Positions 50,263-63,844 are shown, numbered from the stretch's first letter. The stretch is DNA of 64,000 nucleotides from Phoronis australis (GCA_002633005.1 NMRA01000117.1:353731-417730), one strand, 5' to 3'. Program-made: numbers and translations. Notes: a model not told the origin generated them from the letters alone.

Positions 50263-50945
50263 GATAAAAATTTAGGTGTAATGAAAAAGTAACAAGTCTT
50301 AAATGAAAAATTGATAATTGGCAATTCTTTTTGAGCAAAATTGATGAATGGGGTTCTATGACAATAATGACAATATATCTTGATCAATGAAAGAACATTG
50401 GAATTGGGCCTGTTACTTACTGTGCGAAATGCATCAGGGTACCAGTGATGTTTATGGAAATTGCAAAGATCCAGTTTGCTTAAGAATGAGGTCAGCCCTC
50501 TCCAATTTGGACCAGTCTCTAAAATTTTGGACATTTATATTCATGCAGAAACTGGATTTTCTTCATTCTGGAGATTGAGATATGAGCAAATTTTGGTGTT
50601 CATATTTTTTTCAAATTTTGGATAATATATTCTGTATAAACGGAGTCTGTAAAAGACTTAGTAGTTAATAAAATCGGACAACCTGTTGTAAATACTGGTC
50701 AAATGCAACCTTACATAGCACTGAAATACTGTAACCTGTAATTGGTTTTGATTATATTAATGTTAAACTACTTATTATCAGACAGTGATAACAATGACTA
50801 TGCACGAGTAAAACTTTTTGTCAGAAAGTGGCTTGTGCACCATAGCAGAACTATGCAAGAAAATAAACATGTGGATCATGCTGAATCACAAATGTTTAAC
50901 TGTTGGACACAGTAGAATAGGAATTGTATAAAAACAATACATTAT

Positions 50946-51101
50946 CAAGGGCGGATACAGGATTTTTAGTCAGGGGGGCAGGGCTAATTATTAGCCAGGA
51001 TTTTGCCCGTCAGACATTCACATCCCCGAACTGCCAAATGGAATCTGGAAAAGTTTTAATCGGGCCATGGCTCCCTTGGCCCCAATCTAAATCCGCTTCT
51101 G
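50946..51101. mobile_element. 156-bp TIR MITE, 5-bp TSD, copy 2
   Basis: An inverted relative of 48883-49038. ATTAT flanks both sides (50941-50945 and 51102-51106). No ORF. Confidence 0.8.
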
Positions 51102-52258
51102 ATTATTGAATGACATTAGAAATCCTTTGTAGTGTTTAGTCCTTTCTGGTACATTATGAGCCACAGTAGCGAAATAAATATGACGTCCATAAACTTAACA
51201 CTGTAAAGTGTCTAACGGATGACACATCAGAGAACATGTTGAATGAAAAGGTTAATTTTCAGAAGATAAATGCACCAAATGACCCCATGACTGCACCAAA
51301 TGACTTGAAATTTTGGAATTAGAAGAACTCAATTACATGTACCAATCAGACATGTGAAATTGAAGCGCCTAGCTCAAAAACCTAAGTTTGCACTCAATGA
51401 CCTTCGGCCTATTTAATCTGATAACCCAATTACTTAGAAAAGTAATGCACTTAATTGGCATGTAGACTTACATCTGTGTACTGAAACCGAAGAGAATTCT
51501 TAGAAAAATGTAGGAGAAACAACATTTTGAAAATTAGATCATCTTGGTGTCCAGGCCTGTAGGAAGGTAAAGATTATTGCTCAACAAGCCAAAGAGTTCT
51601 TCAAATACAGACTGACTTCCAGTCATGTAACTTAATTGTTTATACTTTGAGACCATTGACCCTGGGTATGATGCGAAATTCATTAAAGCCTCAAGAACTC
51701 TCACTTATGCTTGCTGCTCATTCTGAACCCAGTTGTTGCAAATTTTGACTTAAAGCTGCATTTTGCCCCTTTTAGCTGGCAAAACAAACATCTTTTACCG
51801 TCACAAAATTGTTCTCGTAATATTCCTTAGCACGATAGTATTTTATTCACAGCCAATGCTTACTTTTGCCATTTTTTAATTGAATTCGTAATTGGTTTAC
51901 ATGTTAATGGAAATAGAATCTTGTCATGGTAACGAATATTGCCAGACCGATTTTATGAGATTAAAAGACCTAACTTTAATTTCATTTTTAGCCAGTTAAC
52001 AAGACAAAATACAGCTTTACATTCTGCAATCATTACCAATTTCACAGGTATACTTTGCTAATTGTATCTTGGCAATTTTCTGCCAATTGCGGAATGGTTA
52101 CTCTATTGCAGAATTTTTTGTTTTCTTTCTTGGTTTTGTTTCTTTGTTGGCATGAAGTGGGCCAAATTTTTTATCACATATGTAATTAAATTGAAATTTG
52201 AAGGTAATACCATGTGTTACAAAATAAGACATGCTGACACATGACTTCTTGTTCTCTA

Positions 52259-52375
52259 AGATTGTGGTACTGTAAAAGGTGGTACACAGTAGCCGCCAGA
52301 TTGTGGTACTGTAAAAGGTGGTACACAGTAGCCGCCAGATTGTGGTACTGTAAAAGGTGGTACACAGTAGCCGCC
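52259..52375. repeat. 39-bp tandem repeat, 3 exact copies
   Basis: Three identical units starting AGATTGTGGTACTGTAAAAG (39 bp). Each contains the direct pair GTGGTAC / GGTGGTAC. Confidence 0.95.
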
Positions 52376-53310
52376 ATTTGATGCCTGTTAGGCCGTTACA
52401 AACTTTAAGCAGTTTGAAATTTTGACCTCTTAACGAGTTGATATAACAATTTTTAGTAGTTTCAAATCCCACACTTGGCAAAACAGAGTTCTTAAATGCT
52501 GTTCCCTTAATCAGCTCAGTGTATAATCTAGCATTAATAAAGTGAGCACTGGAGTTAATCGTGTTGATTTTTAAGAGCTAAGAATTTCAACAAATGTCAG
52601 TTACTTTAAAGTTAACAAGTTGCCATTGCTGATCAAAACAAAGAAAAGTCTAACATCAACAGTACATTTATATGTAACACGCCACATCATGAGAATGTTA
52701 TGTTTTCATCTGTATAAATGGTAATATTGTATTTGTAAAAGTAAAACTTAGAGTACCAGACACTCAGTAGGCCTACCAGCAGAACCAGACACCCCTCCAA
52801 CAAAATGAGCAATAGCCTGTAACCCCTAAGTGGACTAGTCCAAGTTTTTCAGGTCTTCCTCAGCTGCACTGCTAGCTTGTCAGTGAAATGGATTAACCCC
52901 AACACAATGGTCACAATGTCTTGTTTTGTACCATGTTCTGTACAAAATGGCTTACTCTAAAGCTGGGTGAGTATATTTCTTGTGAAAATATTTTTATCAA
53001 TAACTAGATAAATGCAAGCCTGAAGTGGTTGTTTGCTGTACACCTGTACCTAGAATGACCACAGGACTATTAGTATAGATGAAAAGTATCCATGGTCATG
53101 ATCCAAGATTTTTACAGTAATTTTACCTCTAGCATATAATATTTCTGTTTAGTAAATAAGGCACTTTGACAAAACCAACAACAGAAATTATGGCAAAAAA
53201 GTAAAATAAATTGGATCTGAGGAAAGTTTTAAAAATAAGTGTCATCTTCCAAGCTGTAGTCCAATAGGAAAAGCTCTGCACTAAATCAACCCACTTGGGG
53301 ATACAAATGA

Positions 53311-53805
53311 GGTTATCTCAAACCTTACATAGTGGCCTCCATTCTAACTTGTATATCAAAAACAGGCTTTTTCATCTAGAAAAAGTATATATTTCCTGAA
53401 AGAAAAAAGATTAGGGATTACAAAAATATGTTTTATATTCATGTGCCATTATTATTATTACATGAACACCGTTTTTAAGTCAAAATTTAATTTTTAAGAA
53501 AGGTGCGTTCATACCAAAATCCTCCCTCGGTCGATTTTAAGAGAAAACTTCACCGGTCTACTCAAAAACACAGTTAGGAATTTTCGATTAGTCTTCTAGT
53601 TCTGTTTCTATGACCAATCAACTTTTTGAGATTGATGAATAAATATTAAGCTTGGTAAGTTTCAGTGTAATCCACCAAGCCGTTCGTTTTCAAGAATTCA
53701 TGTTCTTGAATTCAAATTAAGTCCATTTGCCAAAGCTGAGAAAAAGTTGATTAAGTTGAGACATGAAAATCTCAAGGTCTTTGGTTCATTATTCATTGAA
53801 AACTT
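53311..53805. repeat. 0.5-kb interspersed repeat, copy 2
   Basis: Colinear partner of 33114-33695, in the same orientation, with several small deletions relative to it (for example about 60 bp missing after 'gaccaatcaac'). Confidence 0.75.
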
Positions 53806-54264
53806 GTTTTTAGTCAATATACGTAACCTATGCATGCCTTAAGGATGTATTTGCAAACTCTTAAACTATGCTGCTATATAGCAGGAACTAAATGACAATG
53901 CTATTTTAACATAATTAATGCTAAACCACTGACAACTTGTAAAGGCAAAAATAAAAAATTCTGCAAATAGGTGACATTTGCGCTAATGACGTATTGTGAA
54001 GCGTTATTCCCCAGCACCACATCAGGATGCCCAGTTGACATGGTTCAGTGATTTGCAGCGGATCATTTTCACCACAAAACTTGTTCCTCAGCAATTTTCA
54101 GCCTACTTCATAGCATAGGCTGCAGTGAAAAAACAAATACAAATACTATCATTCAAACTAAAGATAGGTACTTAGGGAACACTATAAAAGGCCCACACTC
54201 AGATATCAGCTGCATTATTCAATATGTAGTGTAAAATCCTGCATTTTCGAGCCAACCTTGAAAA

Positions 54265-54541
54265 ATTAAAAACCAGATGAATGCCGCACAAATAAAAGTT
54301 CACGTTTAATCAACGTTTCGTCTATTCATTAGAGATCATCAGGATCATACTTACAAAGGATAGCAAGTGCCAACATACAGCTCAGGTAACATCCATAAAG
54401 TGAAGTGAGATGTTATCTGAGCTGTATGTTGGCACTTGCTATCCTTTGTAAATATGATCCTGATGATGTCTAATGAATAGACGAAATGTTGATTGAACAT
54501 GAACTTTTTTATTTGTTCGGCGATCGTCTGGTTTTTAATCT
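54265..54541. repeat. Fold-back with hammerhead-like core, copy 2
   Basis: Two arms of about 130 bp around a short spacer near 54410-54415. Each arm contains, toward the outside, CTGATGAT, a CTCTA or GTCTA to TAGAC stem and GAAA(C/T)G, then a small ACGTT...AACGT stem and an outer AAAAACCAGA end. The core is shared with 26561-26738. Confidence 0.8.
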
Positions 54542-57314
54542 TACTGTGGCCAAAAACTGATTTAACCTTGAAAAAATACTACGGCAATATAGTTAGCTTT
54601 GTCATGGGCTCTTAAAACAAATATGATAAAAGTACGACACTATTTAAACATAACGTTATTCGTTGTTTTAAAAATTGACAAACTTGCTTGGAGTTTGTAC
54701 TGACAATTGGAAGCTGTTCTCTAGCTTTGAAGAAGCCTGAAGTTATGACACCAAACCCTTGAAAAATTGGCTAACTTTGAACAAAGTTTTCTCCCAAGGT
54801 GGCCTGGCTCCTTCTGCTGGGGAATCATTGACGATAGTTAGGAATTGTTTTTAAATTTTTTTTCATCTTTGCATTGCCTTCTACTTAGATTCGTACTTAT
54901 ATCAAAAATTCTACAAAACTAACACCAAGAAGGTAATTTAGAATAACGTGACGGGTCTTTTAAGATTTCATGTTGGATATTGGCATCAAAAGAAATTAGG
55001 GCATGTTACTGATATGTTTTTGGAATTATGTCCCAAATTTTCAGTAATGCCATCTGCAAAAATAAAAGATTTTCAAAAAATCAATTCCTGGCATCCTTTT
55101 GGACAAGTGCATAAACTACGGTATAGTATTTGAAAGTGATAGGGTCTGCCATTTTCACCAGCATATAAATTCATACGTTTTTGGGAAGAGGAGGGACTTG
55201 AAGCTAATGTATGTCAAATAACTAAAGTTAATGTTAAATAAATACAAAAGATAAAAAGGCGCTACCGATTGATGTATTTTTTCATAAATCCCAAGTAAAT
55301 ACGCCAGGGCTAGTACCCTGTTTCAAAACAAACCACATTTACAAGTTGCAAATACTGAAGGATGAATGGCCTTCAACAGAAGTCATGATCTGTCCACATT
55401 ATTTTCTAACACATCTATACAATAGATTGAAAAATGATCCAGGATTTTAAATTAGATATTGGGTCTTAGGTATGACAGAGATGTCGAAATCCAAACTCAC
55501 CATGGTACCATTCCATAAACCAGGAGTCTAACAAGAGAAACGGGATCATGTAAAATTACACGCGTGAATGCCAAGTGTTGCACGAGTTTATTACGCTCAA
55601 GACCTTACTGGCATAAATAACCAAGCAAAATGACTGCCTTCGCACTCAAATGATTGGTCAGTGAAGTTAGAATGATAGATATGTGAGATTGAACTTAAAA
55701 TTATGGGATAAAATTCGCTTTTTCCGTTTCATAGACACAGATATTCACTGCAAGTACAAGGTAATGTCTACGAAACAGGGTCAAAATTGAACATTAAAAG
55801 TAATGAAAGGGACAAGAATGGAATGTGAAAACTGGACTCGCCTGATTTGTGCTAAATGAAGTGCACTCGTACAAAAAAAAGAAGCAAAGTGTCAGAGAAA
55901 AGAATTTGTGAACCTTCAGCAGATCTAGGATTATGAAAGTTCTCCTGGACATAAATAGAATTATGACGGGATTTGAGATGAAGGTGATGTTTCTTTTCTA
56001 AACAGCATCTGGCAATGAATACCACACAAGTGTAGACTTGACTTAGACACAAATACAAACAAAATGGCTATAGAATGCAGTTCTTCACCTTATGCAATTC
56101 TGCTGCTTAGCTGTCAAGAACTGTGGGACTAAACTGAAAATCATATTTATCTAAGCAATAGAAGCTTACAAGAAGTTCCTTTGGTGACAGGCATTGCTTT
56201 CCTAGTATAATCACATTTTGTTTACCCTCATCTTTTAGCATTAACAACTCACTTTCAGATGTCAGCCAAAAGCAGATGCATTTCAACTTCAACAACATTT
56301 TAGTGAACATGAGTTTATTCTTTCACATTTTATAACAAGTTTATTTCAAATGCTGGCTACAAAGCAAACTTTTCTAAATACTTTAAGTTTCTAATATAGC
56401 GTTTCCCTGGAAAAGTACCAATGAATTTTTTTTTGGCTTTTTTGAAAATTTGTTTCAAAATACAGCTGACCCTCAAGGAAGCTAATGTTTTCTTCAAAAA
56501 ATTATCATTGAAGCACTGATCTAAAGAATGTAACTTTTGTGCACCTGTTAAGCTGTGTAAGGAATGAGCTGGGAATATTTGTAAAAGCCTGCTCCACAAA
56601 GAGTGTTACAATTTCCAGTGACTAACAATAATAGTCTGCCTAAAGTTCCTGACCAGAGAGTACACACAACTTTCACTGCCACTGTTGACCATTGAATACA
56701 TGTTTCACCAAACACAACAGTGAATTGCTGAACCATGAATCAACTTCATAGTCTTCTTTGACAGGAACACAATTGACCCTGACTCAACTTGATGTCTTTA
56801 AAAGGTATTTGGTAGGCAGGACCTCAAACTAACAAGTGGCTGGAATCAGCAGTTTGGAAATGCTGCCACACACACAGAAAGACACACATGAATGACATGT
56901 AAGGAACATCTGGTACTGATAAAATCGGGCAATGTTTCTTGTATCTGTGTGACCATTCCTCCTGGGCCATCAAATGTCTTCATATTCATTAGGTAGTGTA
57001 ATGAATAAATGAATTGAGAGCAGACCACATTTCATCAGCATTGAGGCATTTGAGTACCGCGACAACCTGAATGCATGTATTTATTGTATACCCACATCTA
57101 TGTATACATATAGATATACAGAAGTAGTCGCATTATATCTTGTGTATTAACAATTGCTCTACAAATATTGTTAATTATGCTGCTGGGATCATCAAACCAG
57201 CATTTTATATGAAAAGGCAGAAATCTTGTTAAGTGTATTTTACATTTTTACTGTGTACTTGAAATGAGAAAAAAATGTACATTTTTCCACAAGTGTCACT
57301 TGTCTGGATCTGGC

Positions 57315-57427
57315 AATAGTCACATATAATGTGTTCACATTTTGAGAACCAGCCATCAGTTCTATGCCAGTTACTGAGTGAAAAAAAATGGTTCTCGAAA
57401 TGCGGGCACATTATATCTGACTATTAC
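57315..57427. mobile_element. Short hairpin MITE, copy 1
   Basis: About 38-bp inverted ends starting AATAGTCA and reaching GAGAACCA face a 30-bp loop. Relatives lie at 59784-59887 and 60334-60425. Confidence 0.75.
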
Positions 57428-58281
57428 CCTGGATTCCACGGAAAGCGAAAGAAACTTTGTCTTCAACCACTTGTTCTGATTTTTAACATGAAATGGCAGC
57501 ACAAAAGTGGTGTAGTTTAGCCTACCCTTCACACAAGATTTCGCCACTGGTACCTAGATTACCTAGATGAACACTGAGGGAACTAAATGTATGCCATGTA
57601 TCATATGTTCCGAGTGGGGAAGTGAACTAACCTGTGTAACCATAGCTTCATTGCTATCACGACAAAATTGGATTCTGTATAAAGGTTGAATCAGTCTCAA
57701 CATGGTTGTTTCCCTGCCAACATCTATATAAGTCTATCAGTTACATCATTAGGTAGATTTCCCCTGCCTATCGAAAGCTTTGCAGCCTTCTACTCAATGG
57801 ACGGAAATTACCAATCAAACAGGTTTAATAGTACTTCACATTTTCTCAGAACAGTTGGCAGATTGGAAGACTTCCCCATGGAAACTTTGTTGCGGGGTAC
57901 TCATGATTCATAATCACATGTAAGGTCAGTGCAATAGACTCAGTCATATACCATAAGGCCTAAAGATCTGTTTTGCCTTTTGTATAGTTCCCTCTAATTC
58001 CATTGCACAAGATTTTCACATACTTTGGTGTAACCACTTTGGAACATCAAAAAAGAAAGTGCTCTGAAGTCTGTTGTTTTCATTTTTGCGAGGATAAATG
58101 TCGAGATACAATTGAAACAGTTGTATTATACATGCTAAATACAGATATGAAGAATGTTTGTCTTCATTTTCAGGTTTTAGCAACTTTATTCTTTGACATT
58201 TTTAAAAGAGAAGAGACAGCAATTTAAAGGTCAATAAATAAAAAAATCAGATAAAATTTTTGCTTGCAGTTTTTCTTCTAG

Positions 58282-58359
58282 GCTTTGATGACTGATTCAC
58301 ACAAAAATTTTAAATCTGTGGAACATTTTTGCCAAGAAATAAGCAAAACCCAGGAACGG
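58282..58359 (+). CDS. Exon of an unidentified gene
   Basis: A 26-codon open exon after tcttctag and before GTATGC, phase 0 to phase 0. It encodes ALMTDSHKNFKSVEHFCQEI and SKTQER. It joins in frame with the exon at 58536. The composition (Lys/Glu/Gln, hydrophobic spacing) suggests a helical protein. I do not recognise the family. Confidence 0.45.
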
Positions 58360-58535
58360 GTATGCCAAACTTTGATCGGAAATAAATTCAATTCATGCAC
58401 TTATGGACACAGGATAGTCACTTATTCAGTGCTCATACTGTATATGTTTCAAATGATTGATGGAATCTATTGCTTGAAAACCTAATGTCAGGCAACAAAT
58501 TTCTCATGAAAATCGGTTTTCATGATTGTTTGTAG

Positions 58536-58607
58536 AAGCAGTTACAAGACATGGTAGAAACTGAGTGTAAATGTACCGTAAAACGTATAAATGGACTCAG
58601 TGAGGAG
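58536..58607 (+). CDS. Exon of an unidentified gene
   Basis: A 24-codon exon after tttgtag and before GTATTT, phase 0 to phase 0. It encodes KQLQDMVETECKCTVKRING plus LSEE. Two consecutive phase-0 exons with good splice sites and helical character make chance less likely. No upstream or immediate downstream partner was found. Confidence 0.45.
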
Positions 58608-59783
58608 GTATTTGACAGATTGTCTGTGTGTATTACCATAGTTGCTTGTTCCCTATAGATATTTTCATAGCCTTAGGTACATGCCTCCACACAGTAGGCA
58701 AAGGCATATATTTATGTCTGACTCATCATGAGGGATCATTCCAGCTACTCTAATGGTCAAGTAGGTTTAGACCAGTATTTGTGTTGAAAAAATATTGGAA
58801 ACAAATCACTGATTGGGCATATATTTGTTGCTTGTTGGTATAGACAAGCTTCCATAGCTTTATGGTTAGTGAGGGTATATTCATGTGTCTTGAGGGTGCC
58901 TAAGCTATGACTGAGAAAAGAAAATTAGACACTCGTTGCCTCAGAACACCTTACATCTTATTAACCCAAAACAATGACAGGCTTCAATGTACTGACCACA
59001 TATATACTGAATGTAAGCTTCTTGTTGATCAGACAAGAACTATGCCTGTAGTCTACAAACAAACAAACAGAAAACAAACGGCAAAAACAAACAACAAAGT
59101 AGCATACTAATGTCAAACAAAAGTAAAACTTATAATTTATATTCTGTAGGTACAAAAACAGTTTTTCATTCATCTTACTACCAATCACTTCATAATACGG
59201 TCACAAGTTATGATTTAGCCTGAGTATGATAATAATCATGATTTAGTATGATAATAATCAGTGCAATTTATATCCATCAGATCAACTGTACATTGTGCAG
59301 ATGAGGTATCAGTAAAACTAAGGTGGTGCACACAGATTTCAATGAAAACAACACATGTTAACCACACCTTAGCCACACATGTAAACCTGGCATCTGTCCA
59401 TGTTGGGTGGTACAGTTAGGCACCTCAACCCATTTTAACATGGTGTCCCGTTGATCATTTCCGTTCATTTTAAGACTAATAGTAAAACGAATTCATTTAT
59501 AATGTATAAAAGACGAGAAAATTTCACATACATATAATTTTTTTCACAAGAGGCAAGGGATTTGAATTTTTTACTGTAGCCATAAGCAGAGGTCACTGAA
59601 TGCATTCTTCAACATTCAGACATTTTCTGTAGTAAATTAGAGTATCAATAAAAAACATAAAATCATTTAAATCGAACATCAGCTAGCTCTGGTGAACTTC
59701 TACGACAAATGTAATACCAATAAAATTCTTATGTAGACATTTTTGTCTCTTAAAGCTCTTCAAACCAACCTCGAAACATCGGC

Positions 59784-59887
59784 AATAGTATGATAAAACG
59801 AGCCCGTATTTTGAGAACCAGTTTGATGCCTGTTATTCAGTAGAGAAAACTGGTTCTCAAAAATTGGGCACGTTAAATCAGACCAGT
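59784..59887. mobile_element. Short hairpin MITE, copy 2
   Basis: Inverted arms CCGTATTTTGAGAACCAGTTT and its partner AAACTGGTTCTCAAAAATTG surround a loop containing TTATTCAGTAGAG; the same layout as 57315-57427. Confidence 0.7.
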
Positions 59888-60333
59888 TCCCAACACGTCA
59901 ATGTTTTTGTAAGATTCAGTCAATGTGAAAAGCTGGTTTGGACTTGGATCAAAATAAAAATCAGAAGTTCAGTCTGTAGTAACAAGGTGACTTGAACACT
60001 GGTGCCTCAATGCTTCAATGCAGTGTGAAACGTTATGAGCCTGTGTTGTGTTATTATTTCCTCAAATTCTATGCAAATATTAACCATTATACTACTTTAA
60101 GCACTTAATTTCATTTACAGTAAAGTCGCTTCAGTTTTACAAAAAAATATTGCTGATTTTTTTCTCCATTTTTCAGAAGCTGACTATATAGTTGAAATGC
60201 CACATATTTATAATAACTGCTCAAAGCAAACCTTGCCACTGAGGAAGTCATTTCCTTCTCTGTTTTTGTAGAGAAATTTTTCTGCCACGTTCAATACTAA
60301 ATTAAAATACATTTATTTACTGCATTATTCAGT

Positions 60334-60425
60334 AATAGTCACTTATAGAGGTCCAGCATTTTGATAACCAGCTTTCTCCACTGAGTAAGAGATATCTAAC
60401 TGATTCACAAAATGTGGGCCCCCAG
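60334..60425. mobile_element. Short hairpin MITE, copy 3
   Basis: AATAGTCAC at the left end, TTTTGATAACCAGC in the left arm and CACAAAATGTGGGCC at the right identify a more diverged copy of the 57315 and 59784 family. Confidence 0.6.
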
Positions 60426-63400
60426 CAACTGCTCATTGTACAAACATACATGCTATTCTTGACATTAAAAATACGCATGCATAACATTTTTGGAGTGATC
60501 TCTTGCAATAAATTCAAAGACCCAAGGATAAACGTCCAATAAGTTCATGGCACGTTAACTAACAAAGCTGGTTTGAAAGGTTTAACCAACTTTGCAGTTG
60601 ATATTGACGCTCCTCTTGCAGTGGACTAGCTAAGATTACCTTTCTGAAAGAATTCCCTGAATGTGCACTTAAACTGAAAACTCTGGTAATGGTAATCGCA
60701 GATAACTAAGAATTGTTCAGTGTTGTATTTCCACAGTATAAGCAGCATTGATTTAAACCTAAGAGTGAGCGAGTAGCGCATGATAAATGAGAGCAGGACT
60801 AAATGCAAATCACTAACATTTGTTCCCTCACAGATGTCTCTAAACCACAAGGGTGAAAATAAATTGACCAGATATTCATCAGCCATACATCGGAAACTGT
60901 TAGAGAAAAATCTCCATTCTATTGGCCTGCTGGAGGCCAATAGAATGACAATTATGTAGATAATACCATCATTTTCCAATTCATTAACAAAGATTCACTG
61001 TTTATTAAAGGGATATATCATTCCGTCCACAATTTCCTGTTTTTTCTCAAACCACTGATGCACACTTATCAATAAGTTATTGTCTTGTTTTTACAGTTAT
61101 CTGTCAAAACAATCAACTTGATGCACAAAAAATGAGTGAAAAATTGTTACAACTCTTTATATTGATATATGTGATCTTCATTCATCAAGTTAAGAACCTA
61201 TTTCCTGGATTAAGAATTCAGGCACTGATTCCCAAACTACTCGCTAAGAGTAAATTTGCAATCACAAACTTGTAACATCTCGCGTAAAACTTGCTTTAGC
61301 ACCTGATAACCCTGTTCTTGAAGCATGCCCAGTTGACCCTATTTTCTTGACCCAGGTCATCCATAGAAAGATGTGGTGCGTACACACTCGCACTTAATTT
61401 TTCAACAAAGTGCAAGAATTAAGCTATGCATGAAACAGGATTAGTAATCTTTAGTTTGCACTAATTAAAGTATCTTAAACTCTTTCAATTGTATGAACAG
61501 TTGTAACATAATCATTACCGTTCATTCCGAAACTTATAACGCTTTTCTACACGCTTGTCATCAGTGCTATTTCCCCAAGTTAGTGCCTCGGTGTGCCATT
61601 ATTTCCAATACGATTTGACAGCAGCACCACCTACTATAATTTTTGGAATTGTTGTGTTCATATAGAGTTCGAACGATCCTGACCTTGCGCTGAAGCACAG
61701 TGATAGTGGGTTATAACTGCGCCACAGTTACAGCTTTTAAAACCAGTATTAAAGTGTTCAGACCGAGAGTTGTAACCTTTAAAGTTTAAGGGCTTTGGTA
61801 TGAACAGGTTATGACAGGAATGTACAGGTTATGAGAGGAATGTACAGAACATCGTTTCAAGCAATGACAAAAAACCTGTTCAAACTTGGCCACTTTCCTG
61901 TGATCAACACCTCAAGAACAGTGCTAGAGGAGAACCCTTTTAAGTAACTGTTGTTTACAGGGAATGTTTCAAAGAATTGCCTTTCATGTCTTTTCAGTAT
62001 AACATACAAAGTACCTATATGTTACTGGTGAAAAACTGTTAACATAAAGCCATAACAAACATAACTGATAACAAATAGATCATTGTTTAACACTATAACA
62101 CAGAAAGCATTGTTTTCAAAATAAGGAAATGTGATACACCACACCACCTATGAAAATCATACTTGAAACAATGAATGGGCAACTCTCACGAGCTTGCTAA
62201 TATTTAGATTTAAGAGATTACGATTTTAGTATTAACAGGAATCTGGCGTACTTGCTTGCCTTTGATTACCCTACCTTTGACTGTGTATGTGTATTAAGTT
62301 ACACTTGCAGTCTGTTCATGAAGGGTGTGTCAACGCTCCATTCTCGAGTGAGCACTTAAAGAGCGTGTCCGAGCGCTCAAAATTATTCTCAATAGCCGGA
62401 TAGTTTTATAAAGGTGATTTCTTTGAGCAATGACAATAATTCTAAGCACTACAGATTGGCAATACACCATGACATGTTCAAGAATGTGGAGGTACTTGTA
62501 TTAAATTTGGTACAGAAATAAATAGCTTAATTAAATGACGTAAGCTCAATTTATATTGATTGCAGTAGTGTTTCTTTTGTTTTCTGTCACTTCGCAAACT
62601 CTAGTTAAACTGATTAGGAAATTTTACTGTGGTAGTCTTGTTTATTCGAGTGGATTCAGTGTTACCTACAGATAAACTGGCTTAAATGTATTGTGGGTTG
62701 TTAATCCCATCTTCTGAAGGGGAGTAAATTTGATACAGTAAAATTAGTCCAGTAGTAAATGACCATTCCCACTGAAGTTAAGCTGCTAATGATTAGCTGG
62801 GGAATAAAGGTTCAATGGGAAAGGAACTGGAGTAACTCCTTGAGACACAGTGGATAATTGGCCCATGTGCCTGTCTGGGTGGGTGTCTGATGCTTGACAA
62901 AAAACTGCTGGAAAGCTTTAGGACATACGGTAACATTTGAATACCTGCTATTCAGGTCTGGAGGGTGTGAAACTTGTTAATTTATGGAACTCAACCATTT
63001 TTAATGTTACTTTACTTAAAAGAAGTCTTTAGTTACCATTTCCCTGGCAAACTGCAACTATGCATGCAACAACAGAAAAGTCAGGTATGGGGTCTTGTAA
63101 AAGGGCTGCATCTTCAGGCTATTATTTTACTTCCATTGAATAAACACAAAGGCCAACACAGTCAAAAGGGAGCCAGTCATTGCTATGTTTTGCTCCTAGA
63201 AGTGAATGCAGACATGAGAAGAAGTACTAGGCCTTTTGTCCTTTACATCACTTTCCTATTGTTGAAAGCATAGTTCCATTGGGACAGGAAACAGTAATCG
63301 GTACTGAAAAATAAACTACTTAAAAAATAGGTGTACCTGACACTATCTATTTGCTTTCCTAATTTCCCAGAAATTGAGAAAATGGACACATTAGTAGAAG

Positions 63401-63632
63401 TATGAATTCAGTTGGAAATTCCGTACAAATTAATGAGTATCTCTAAGAATTTTTGTCTTCTGTTGAGGACACAGAAAATACGCTAGTCAGAAAACGAAAT
63501 TCACAATATGGATGGCTTAAGGAGTGGCTTTAGTTTTGAATGTTAAAGGTGCAATTCATTCGAATTATTTTAAATTGAAATTGCAAAATTAACTCTCACA
63601 AAACGTGTCTTGAAGTTTCCTTGCCTTGATAG

Positions 63633-63844
63633 CTATTGATTTCTTCCATAACAACAGCAACACAAAGTATTTAAATGGGGCCCCAAATCTGCACAATAAA
63701 AGCATGCTTCTTGAGGCCAATATGGGACGCAAAAACAGTCGAAATCATCCAAAAATCAATGCCAGTCATGTTCTAAGAAAAAAGAATCTCCCAATTGAGC
63801 AGTTTGTAGAAAGAGCCAGACGTCAAACAATAGGCAAAAACTAA
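63633..63844 (+). CDS. Possible terminal exon of the unidentified gene
   Basis: Seventy open codons follow a ttgatag acceptor and end in TAA at 63842, with a second in-frame TAA next. The C-terminus is basic (RKKNLPIEQFVERARRQTIG). The start phase (1) differs from the end phase (0) of the 58536 exon, so at least one exon between them would be needed. It may equally be a chance ORF. Confidence 0.3.

Larger units (their letters stand above)
51110..58281. other. Region with no supported gene
   Basis: Apart from the listed repeats at 52259, 53311, 54265 and 57315, I see only AT-rich sequence and short chance ORFs. If DCXR extends to the right, this is one of its introns. Confidence 0.45.
58608..63632. 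other. Region with no supported gene after the unidentified exons
   Basis: Besides two hairpin MITE copies there is no recognisable feature. It would be intronic if the exons at 58282-58607 and 63633-63844 belong to one gene. A weak open segment after ctcttgcag at 60622 was considered but not accepted. Confidence 0.4.

Noticed and set aside
57010-57070. A minus-strand VVAV-containing segment as the missing DCXR N-terminal exon
   Set aside because: Only four residues resemble DCXR and the surrounding sequence does not, so chance is likelier.
60622-60690. Exon-like segment between ctcttgcag and GTAATG
   Set aside because: Open and splice-flanked, but not joinable with confidence to neighbouring candidate exons and without family resemblance.
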